IMG/VR virus record: IMGVR_UViG_3300025771_000012
Coordinates: 1 to 64,000 of that record
Reading direction: 5' to 3' (one strand)
DNA from: a virus
Length of the DNA: 64,000 nt
Shown: positions 30,465-38,700 of the stretch, one piece after another
Layout: every line of letters starts with the position of its first letter
Position numbering within the stretch: the stretch's first letter is position 1
Made by a program: the position numbers and the translations under genes
The notes under the pieces: model-generated
The model's input: only the letters and a program-made list of their open reading frames with translations
Database searches by the model: none
What the model was told of the DNA's origin: nothing

Positions 30465-30487
30465 TCGGCCATACTCAGTATGACCGA
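30465..30487 (-). terminator. 10-bp hairpin between the 1297-aa and giant fibre genes
   Basis: The minus-strand RNA can form UCGGUCAUAC-UGA-GUAUGGCCGA, ten pairs with one G-U wobble and a 3-base loop. The wobble exists only on the minus transcript. No T-run follows, so termination would be partial; it may instead stabilise or process the RNA. Confidence 0.5.
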
Positions 30488-30503
30488 AACCTTAAACTTT
30501 CAA

Positions 30504-33500
30504 TTAAGAGGTAAGTAGAGTTGTATCTGCATCGGTATTTTCGATACCATTTCCAGCAACTAGCATTAATAATCTCATACCATTGCCGTAAGCTTCGGAT
30601 GACATTAATCCTCTATACAGTCTCTTCTTATCTGTCGTTCCAGCAGTACTAAATCTATCACTAGAGATAAGAGTATCTTGACCCACCGCACCAGCAGCAC
30701 AGAAAGAAATCAAATCAAGTTCTTTACCTGTGTACAAGAATCGTTGAGATCCAAGTCTGTTAGGGAATTGAATGACTAACTGTCCTTTATCATTAAGAGA
30801 CAATTGTTCTAATGGATTAAGGACGGCATGAGAATCTGTTTCATTAATACCAGCAAAAACATGTCTATCCCATGGTTTCAAAACATCCTTTTCACGAACA
30901 ACAAAGCGTCTAAATCTTGATTGGGTGTCCATATCCAGTGCAAGCAACTCTTGGTTTTGCATTTCATCGATTGTGAAATTAAACAAGTAATTACCAGCGA
31001 CATCGTACAAACCAGTATATGCAATAGACTCTTCTCTCTTTGTTGTTTTAGAAGTAAAGTATGGAACTAAATCAGAGAACAATGTTGGTGGTTCGGAAGT
31101 TGCATAAACACAATGGATCGGTTGATGTTCTGATGAATAGTCAGCCTCACCAGTAATAGAATCAACGTGTCTTTGAACAACAAACCATGCGTGATCGTCT
31201 GCTTGATCTGATGATGCTTGGTCTCTAACCATCATCGAAATACCGTGATCTGCAAATGTTGCAGTAAATGACATTGGATAAGATACAGCAACATCTGGAT
31301 GTGATTTTCCAGTTCTTCTAAACCATCCTTTTTGAAGTCTTAGAGAACCAGAGTTATATGGAGTATCATATGTCAGTTCTGTAGAAGAACCTACCAAAAA
31401 TCTTTCCTCATATCTGTATTCATTATCATTTAATATTCCTTCTGTGACAACTTGTCCGTTATTTTTTGTGATAGTATACCCAGCAGGGTCTACAAAGGGC
31501 GTATATAACCCCGTAATTATTGTACCTGTAATATCAAAATGTTTTCTACCTACCAAACCAGCAGTTGGATTAAAATCAGTTACAACAGAATTTCTTAATT
31601 GTTCTCTATTCACAAAAGGACTAATTAAGTGGGATGCACTCTCTAGATATCCAGTAAACTGAGGACGCAATGCACCCAAGAAGCCTGGTTCTCTCATTTT
31701 TGCTTCTTTAGTACCATCTCTTCCTTCAATCTGAGAAACATCACCGTCTGATTTCAACTGGAATTCAGTTGCGACATGACATTTAAAATATTCAAAACTA
31801 TTTGAAGCATCAACATCTCCTCTTACTTGAAGAACTGCATCATTGATATATGGAGAAGTTTCTCTAACTTCATATCCTCTAGAAATATCAAAACGAATTC
31901 TCCATGGTTGGTCTCCATTATTTCCAGATAAAGAATTTGCACCTTTTGTCTGTAAAACAATTGGGCCCATTGAGTGATCTGTGATGTACTCAAAACTATC
32001 AATTTCTATTTCATGAGTATATGTGTTGAACTCTTTAAAACTTGTTTTAGACAAAGAAAGGCCAGGGTGTGTACTATTTGGGTGTCTAGTTCTTTGATCT
32101 AAATCAAAGGAAACTTGTGGCCCGACTGGTCTAGAACCATCTGTATGCAAAATATTTTGTTGATATGAAACAAAATATGAAGTATCCTTTGCATCAGCAC
32201 CAATCTGAACCTTCCAATTTCCATTTATTGGATTTGCAAAAGTACCAAAGTCTCTTGCAAGTGGAAATTGCATTCTAACTTTTGATACATCAGATATTTG
32301 TGGAGATTGTGTTTGTGAAAGTTCAAACTCCATTGGATCACCATCAACATCCGCATCACCACTAGAAGTTCTACCAGTATCTGTTGCAGTTAAAAGTGTT
32401 GCAAGAGTATATGTACCAGAAACTGTAAATGCAGTTGGTAGTGCGGTAGCATCTGCAACAGTGACACCATTAACAGGATAGTCAGTCACTGTGACTTCTC
32501 CAATTGTTGTGTTGGCAAAATGAGTAGAGTCTGCTAAAGATAACCCAGAAGATCTACCTTTTCCGCCGAATGCAAAATATGCAGATGAATTTTTATTATA
32601 TTCTAATATAATTGAAGAACCAGAAGATTTAACTGTCATATAGGTGTTGATATAACCGATTTGACGCAATTTGCTTACAATCTGGGATGTCATTTGTGCG
32701 GAGTTTAAATTTTCCAACGCCTTAAATTCAAGAACAATATCATCTAAAGTTGCATTTGCGGTGTCGTATACTCCTGCAGCGACTTTTGTTTCATCAACCA
32801 ATCCAGAAATTGTAATTACGGTGGTGTCCCCAATATTACAACCATCAAATCCTCTTAGTTGTACTTGATGGTAATATCCATTCGGGAAAACAGGTTCCGC
32901 TGCAAGTGTGGTTGTTCCATCTGTAATAGTAGATGTTGCAGTAGTAATAGGAACAGTAAATTGAGTTAAAGAGTTTACTAGAGTTGCCTGAGGGCGTTCC
33001 GTTCTTTCCACAGATACAGCAAGGTAGAAACCAACTTCTCTAGATTCGAATTGAATTACCCCTTCTCTATCGTCCTGATTAATTGACGCAAGGAAAGGCC
33101 CACCCTTTGGATCGCATAGTGCAGTTTTTACTAATACATCATAAATATCTTGCGTATATCCAACAATACTGTTATCTAAACCAACAGGTACATCAATTTC
33201 ATATTCGATAGTCGAATTTGGTGCAAGGTTTGTAACCGCAAAAGTAAACTTATAACTATCACCTCTTTGTAGATTATTACCATTAAATGTGTGAAGATAT
33301 CCTACAATCAATTCTCCACGATATCTCCTTGGTTCTAGTGTTCCTGCAGGAAAGAAAAATTCATCTCTATAGTTAGAAATCCAGAAATGGTGAAAAACAT
33401 CACCCTGTGATGTTACCTCTTCTCTATATTGACGAAGTTTTGCCTGTGTATTAATTCCAGATTCAATGTCTGGTAAAAATTTAACATCTCTCGCTGTATT

Positions 33501-34397
33501 TGTCAGACATCTTTTAATTTTATTGTATTCGTTTTGATAAACTGTCCTAGAAATATTTGGAAGTCCGATATATCCTGATTGATCTGTCTGTTCCAGTTTT
33601 ACAGGAGATGGAGCTTCTTTAAAAAAATGTCCATTCAACAGAGTTGCAGGTCTTGGATCGCCAGTACCAAATACCAAATTCTGTCCACTCACACTAATAA
33701 TGGGGTCTGAAAGAGTAACAACATTGATATTAATTGAAGTAATTGTTGGATATGGCGCCGAAAGTGCAACACCATTATTTGATCTCAATTCCATACCAAC
33801 AGACAATTGAGCTGCATTATAGGTGGTTACGGTAGTTGAACCAGCTGGGTCACTATCGGCATCAATAGTAACTGTAGTTGCCCAAGAACTATTTGCGCCG
33901 CCGCCCCTTCTATTTGGATGTGGGTTTAAATATGCAAATAATTCCGCATTTGGGCCCAATATTTTATCTGTAGTGAGACCTGCTGTACTGGCAGCTGTTG
34001 AAGATGGAAAGTTTTCTGATAACAAATCGTGCCAATCTTTATTGTCATAAACATCATCAATTTCTTTTCTTCTCGCTACTGAAGCTTCCCCATCTAAATA
34101 AAATGGAGTGAATGTCTGACCAGCAGTTGGTGACGTAGGATCGTCAATTCCATATGCACCTTCTGTTGACGATGTTGCGCCAGAATCATAATTCCACACG
34201 ATAAATTCATCAATATATTTTGTTAATTCTGAATCTCTGATCGAAATCTTTGTGATTTGTGGCCCGACATCATCAAATCCATTTTCTAAGAATTGTTCTG
34301 TTACTTGTTGTATAAGTGGAATAAAATCATCACGCTTTGGATCTCTGTAGTATCCGTCCATGTGAATGATTTCATTTTTTTGGATAGACTTAGACAT
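30504..34397 (-). CDS. Large virion protein, member 4 of a paralogous family
   Basis: This 1297-aa protein starts MSKSIQKNEIIHMDGYYRDP. It shares two conserved blocks with the 682-, 1427- and 1571-aa proteins. The first, near residue 1070, is DQADDHAWFVVQRHVDS followed by PIHCVYA. The second, near residue 1165, is RRFVVREKDVLKPWDRHVFA, then SHAVLNPLEQLS, RFLYTGKELDLISF, and YGNGMRLLMLVAG. Here the two blocks are only about 95 residues apart. The first 1000 residues are specific to this protein and mostly beta-rich. There is no signal peptide and no enzyme motif I can name. Size and position (between a short fibre and the giant fibre) suggest a baseplate or fibre-attachment component. That role is inferred. 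Confidence 0.6.
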   Translation of the reverse strand: MSKSIQKNEIIHMDGYYRDPKRDDFIPLIQQVTEQFLENGFDDVGPQITKISIRDSELTKYIDEFIVWNYDSGATSSTEGAYGIDDPTSPTAGQTFTPFYLDGEASVARRKEIDDVYDNKDWHDLLSENFPSSTAASTAGLTTDKILGPNAELFAYLNPHPNRRGGGANSSWATTVTIDADSDPAGSTTVTTYNAAQLSVGMELRSNNGVALSAPYPTITSININVVTLSDPIISVSGQNLVFGTGDPRPATLLNGHFFKEAPSPVKLEQTDQSGYIGLPNISRTVYQNEYNKIKRCLTNTARDVKFLPDIESGINTQAKLRQYREEVTSQGDVFHHFWISNYRDEFFFPAGTLEPRRYRGELIVGYLHTFNGNNLQRGDSYKFTFAVTNLAPNSTIEYEIDVPVGLDNSIVGYTQDIYDVLVKTALCDPKGGPFLASINQDDREGVIQFESREVGFYLAVSVERTERPQATLVNSLTQFTVPITTATSTITDGTTTLAAEPVFPNGYYHQVQLRGFDGCNIGDTTVITISGLVDETKVAAGVYDTANATLDDIVLEFKALENLNSAQMTSQIVSKLRQIGYINTYMTVKSSGSSIILEYNKNSSAYFAFGGKGRSSGLSLADSTHFANTTIGEVTVTDYPVNGVTVADATALPTAFTVSGTYTLATLLTATDTGRTSSGDADVDGDPMEFELSQTQSPQISDVSKVRMQFPLARDFGTFANPINGNWKVQIGADAKDTSYFVSYQQNILHTDGSRPVGPQVSFDLDQRTRHPNSTHPGLSLSKTSFKEFNTYTHEIEIDSFEYITDHSMGPIVLQTKGANSLSGNNGDQPWRIRFDISRGYEVRETSPYINDAVLQVRGDVDASNSFEYFKCHVATEFQLKSDGDVSQIEGRDGTKEAKMREPGFLGALRPQFTGYLESASHLISPFVNREQLRNSVVTDFNPTAGLVGRKHFDITGTIITGLYTPFVDPAGYTITKNNGQVVTEGILNDNEYRYEERFLVGSSTELTYDTPYNSGSLRLQKGWFRRTGKSHPDVAVSYPMSFTATFADHGISMMVRDQASSDQADDHAWFVVQRHVDSITGEADYSSEHQPIHCVYATSEPPTLFSDLVPYFTSKTTKREESIAYTGLYDVAGNYLFNFTIDEMQNQELLALDMDTQSRFRRFVVREKDVLKPWDRHVFAGINETDSHAVLNPLEQLSLNDKGQLVIQFPNRLGSQRFLYTGKELDLISFCAAGAVGQDTLISSDRFSTAGTTDKKRLYRGLMSSEAYGNGMRLLMLVAGNGIENTDADTTLLTS

Positions 34398-34441
34398 TAA
34401 TAAACTCCTATTATTTTAAATTGCAATTATTTATTTCTTAT

Positions 34442-34449
34442 TATTTATA
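34442..34449 (-). promoter_or_regulatory. T4-type late promoter
   Basis: An exact TATAAATA on the minus strand lies 45 bp before the 1297-aa gene, in an AT-rich 61-bp gap. Confidence 0.75.
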
Positions 34450-34458
34450 AAAAAGAAT

Positions 34459-35391
34459 TTATACACCGTTTACGACCAAATCTATATCGTCTTGGGTGCC
34501 GTTTGCTGTAAAAAATTCAACTACGCCATTTACTATTTGATTACCATGGAAAGTTGTGGTCAATGGAATATCATCCCTACTACCGTCTTCCATAGTAAAC
34601 TTGATAAATCCACCAACTCCAAAATCACTAGTTGGTTCGTATTTTCCACTGGTGGTATCATAAACAATACCAACCTTTCCAGCACCAGATACCTGTGCTG
34701 CAGTGTGTCCTTCATATGCAAAATTTGCAAGGTCGTTAGTAACCCCTGTTATTTGTGATATAATAGAAGATTCTACACCAGTTGCCCTATTAATTTCGTT
34801 TTGCAGAGCAGTGTCCAACAATACATCAGCATTATTTAGACTAGTTGCACCAGAAATAAAATTGGTGTTTGCATTTGGAGTATAAGTACCATCCGTATTT
34901 AGTCCAGAGCCGCCTATAATTGCGTTTATTTGGTTTCTAAGTGGTGTAAAATCTACCGTTACTGATGTAGTACTCGTGTCTGGGTTGTATATAACAATAA
35001 TATCTCCGCCAAACTCAAGTCCACCAGTGATATTATCTTGAACTAAAAGTGCCTGTCCTACTTCAAACCAAGCTTCTCCTGTACCATAAAACAATCTTCC
35101 AGAAGTACTATCCATTGCTATTCTACCAGCATCTGGAACTTCTTGTTGAATTGCGATTATAGAAGAATATGTTTCATATCGTGCGAGTTCAAAATTATCT
35201 CGCATTTGTTGTCTGATTGCATCAAGTAATTCTTCATCTGTTGCTGTTGCAGGAAGACTATTACTTTCTCTACTTCCCCCTGCGCCAGTGCCACCATCTA
35301 GAATACCAATATAGTCGGATTCTAAAAATTCTCCAAGAACAACATCACCAGACTGTTGTACGAGTGCCTTAATAGGATATGCAATTGCCAA
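34459..35391 (-). CDS. Short fibre-like structural protein
   Basis: This 310-aa protein begins MAIAYPIKALVQQSGDVVLG and continues with GILDGGTGAG, matching the N-terminus of the giant fibre (IPIRVVVDGSGD through GLDHGGTGAT). Around residues 170-215 it carries LNTDGTYTPNANTNFISGAT and LLDTALQNEINRATGVESSI, also seen in the partial fibre at the right edge of the window. The C-terminal end has two related stretches, FTMEDGSRDDIPL and FTANGTQDDIDLVVNGV. The common N-terminus suggests that this protein and the giant fibre attach at the same kind of site. It lies directly downstream of the PAAR gene and has its own late promoter. Confidence 0.62.
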   Translation of the reverse strand: MAIAYPIKALVQQSGDVVLGEFLESDYIGILDGGTGAGGSRESNSLPATATDEELLDAIRQQMRDNFELARYETYSSIIAIQQEVPDAGRIAMDSTSGRLFYGTGEAWFEVGQALLVQDNITGGLEFGGDIIVIYNPDTSTTSVTVDFTPLRNQINAIIGGSGLNTDGTYTPNANTNFISGATSLNNADVLLDTALQNEINRATGVESSIISQITGVTNDLANFAYEGHTAAQVSGAGKVGIVYDTTSGKYEPTSDFGVGGFIKFTMEDGSRDDIPLTTTFHGNQIVNGVVEFFTANGTQDDIDLVVNGV

Positions 35392-35420
35392 TGAAAAACT
35401 CCGTCTTATCTTTTATACAT

Positions 35421-35428
35421 TATTTATA
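35421..35428 (-). promoter_or_regulatory. T4-type late promoter
   Basis: An exact TATAAATA on the minus strand lies 30 bp before the 310-aa gene, immediately after the PAAR gene. Confidence 0.76.
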
Positions 35429-35719
35429 TCATCCACCAGCAAAAACATTTCCACTACCAACGGCAACGGAAGAACCACATGCGACTGGATCTCCTATTCT
35501 ACCGACCTGTAATCCATTCGCAAAAACTGTACTAGAACCAGATGAAAGAACAGAACCATGACATGTGGGCGGCGGGCAACAATGAGTCGCCCATCCATCA
35601 CTTTGTCGATGAACTGGAATACTATTTACAAACACATTTCCACTTCCTTGGACACTCGCTCTTGGTGGAAAACAACCGTGTCCTGTACAGGTGTCGCCCT
35701 TTCTAGTTACAGCTGGCAT
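35429..35719 (-). CDS. 5.4: PAAR-domain spike tip protein (gp5.4-like)
   Basis: This 96-aa protein consists of a single PAAR domain. It begins MPAVTRKGDTCTGHGC, has FPPRASVQGSGNVFVNSIPV and HRQSDGWATHCCPPPTCHG in the middle, and ends GRIGDPVACGSSVAVGSGNV. PAAR proteins form a sharp metal-binding cone that caps the central spike of contractile tails; in T4 this is gp5.4 on gp5. The His and Cys residues in the HRQ, THCC and TCHG segments are candidates for the bound metal ion. The length is normal for a lone PAAR cap with no attached effector. Its start overlaps the end of the 1770-aa gene by 17 bp. Confidence 0.9.
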   Translation of the reverse strand: MPAVTRKGDTCTGHGCFPPRASVQGSGNVFVNSIPVHRQSDGWATHCCPPPTCHGSVLSSGSSTVFANGLQVGRIGDPVACGSSVAVGSGNVFAGG

Positions 35720-38700
35720 ATACTGGATATCCTCTAATTACTTTTGCATCCTGATCAAAGTCATAGAATATTTCTTCTGAAACCTCAAATTCACAATTAA
35801 GTACAAATGGTTCAATATTTTCCAAATATGTAAATTGATTATTTTCAGACTCTACATATGGATAATTTGTATTAAAATATTCGATAGAAACTTGTGATAG
35901 TTTGGCCTGGTTTACATTATACTTATCCGTTGTTCCAAATTCGAGTTTAACAAAACTGTCAATATATTCTATATATTCTTCTCTCTTCTCTTCTGACATA
36001 AAACTTCTAGAATTAATTATGAAATTTTTCTTCCATACATAATCATCATAAGTGATAATACCATTATTATAATTATTTATTGACTGTATCCATGCGTTAT
36101 CAAGTGCAGTATTGTTTCTACTAGGGTCATATGTGAAATTTCCCTTATTTCTTTGTTCTTCAATCCACTTCAACCTATCTTGATTATCTGGAGTCTGTAT
36201 TTTATCAGATTTGTGCAAGAATAAATCTTTATCATATGTAAAGTTATTCCAGATTGGCATAACTATTTCTATATTTTTTATCAATCCACCACTGTTATCG
36301 ACAATAAAATCATGTACGATTGCTTGCAGGGATGTTTCTTCACTTTCGACATATTTAAAATTTGTGATTGGCGATTCGTCTGTAATTGCAAAATAACCTT
36401 CGCTTGCGACATTTCCATCTATAATATCCTGCAATTCATCGATTCTTTCTTGTATAAGAGTTGCAGTGTTTCCAGTTGCAAAAACTAAGTCTTCTTGTAA
36501 TTTTGCAATTTCAATAGATGCCGTTTGAGTACTAGGAACAAAAACAGAAGTTTGAGTAGTTTCATTTGAAGTTATATCAATTTCACCTTTCAGTTCTCTA
36601 TATTCATATCGTGTTACCGTTACAGTTTCAACACCAGTATCCCTTAAAACTTCAGTTGTATAATCAGAACCAACACTGTCAATTACAAGAGTGGTATCAC
36701 CTTGCACAATAACTTCACCAAAAGAATATCTTTCGCCGCCGGAATGTATTACATCTAATTCTCCTCTAGTAGTGTTTGTACCAGTCATCTGCAAAGTAAA
36801 TATTCTAGGATTGGTTAATTGGAAATCAGAATAATCATAGTCTATATTATCAGCGTGCGAAATCCACGCACCATCTATTTCTTGACCCTGACTTTTCATC
36901 CAAGTTTCAAATGCGTTTTTTCTCACAAACATATCAGTTTCACTGAGTCTGCCTTTAATAATATTCCCATCCAATTCTAGACAATCTGGTAGTCTACCAG
37001 TTTTATCGTTTTTAATTATTTCATATGTAAAGTTATATTGTTTTTTGGCTGCTCGGGCCAATCCCCATCCACTTTCAAATGAACCATTCTTGTCTAAATC
37101 CCAGTCTACTTCAGAGAACTCAAATAAGAATTTCCCCCCACTACCAACATCACCAAGAATCTGCGTTTCACTGTATTCTTGATCCACATGAAATGCACCA
37201 GAACCGTGGTTTTTACCAACACTATTTTCCTTTATAAACCCTAAGAAGGCCCCTTCCTTATATCGACTTTTAGGAACTTCTACGGTAGTAGGCTCATGTC
37301 CATATGCATCAGAACCATCACTTCTAGGGTGGCCACTCTCAACCTTTTCATAATAAGTAGGTTGGAATTTTGTAGCGTCCCAAAGATTAGAAGAAACTCC
37401 AACAAAAGAATCAAAAATAAATTCATATGTCGGTTGATTACTTACAATAAATTTTGGTTTGAATATTTCTTCAAGCATTTTAAATTTAAAACTATTTTTA
37501 GGATCAATACCAGTATCTTTTGCAAGTAAATAGTTTTGTTCAATTATATAAGAAACATCGTCCATATTATATTGGAAAGGACTAAAGTTTAAACTAGTAT
37601 TCCATTCATCTAAATCAATAAAGAATAATTTATTAATATATGTCTTATCTAAAGTTTCTGTATAGAAAGGTGCAACATTAAACTGAATATCTTTTGCCCT
37701 ATCAAAGAAAACGGACTTAGGATAATCAAATTCAAATATTTTAACAGTCTCTTTAAATAAAGTATTATCTAAAACAATATCTTTAGATTTTATAAAATAA
37801 TCATTTGGTGGAATTACAACATCCATCACCTCTTTAATCTGTTGATTGTATTTAAATGCAGAATCTTTATATTTTGCAAAGTAATGATTAATAGGAATAT
37901 TAATATCTTTTGGTTTTCCAAAATATAAAGATTTTGTTATATCAGATGCCTCATCACTAGGTTTAAAATAATATAAACCAGTATTAGTATCTAATATCAA
38001 ATCTTGTGTGTTAGATGTAGTAAATTCTGCCCTTGGTAATTCACCCAATAAATTAAGATTATCTCTTATTATAGTATATTCAGCTCTTGGCAAATCTCCA
38101 AAGTTATAAGTTATTCCTGCAAGATTTACTTCCCAAATCTTTGTTATTAAATCTTGTTTTACTTTTAGTCCACCTAGAGTTTGTTCAAATATCGGCGTAC
38201 TTGGTCTTCTATCAATAAAGTCCATTTCCCATATTTTAGAAATATCCAGTGACTTCCCACCAGTAAATGGAGAATAGTCAAAGTGAATAGTTTTTGATTG
38301 CAATATCATATTAATATTGTTATAATCTAAAATTGTCGAACCATATAAATCTGGACGCATCAATTCAACAACATCTTGATTATATCCGTCCATTCCAACA
38401 GATAGTTCAAACGTTCTTAAATCGAACTTTGCAACTGATTCTAATTCTTGTCTATCAACAACAAATCTAGTTGAATCGATTATTTCAATAAAGTAAGGAT
38501 TTGGAACTGGGCCCGACAACTCTTCTGACATGTAAGTTCTTTCAGTTCCCATTCCACCCACTGCAATGAAACCGTTTCTAGATGTTGGATAATCTTCAGA
38601 AGTAGTCTCTGACTCCACATCGATTAATGGTTCAAATATAACATCTTCCCAAGATGCATTTGCTGCAGAAAAGTTGCTGATACCAATTCTAGAATAAATA

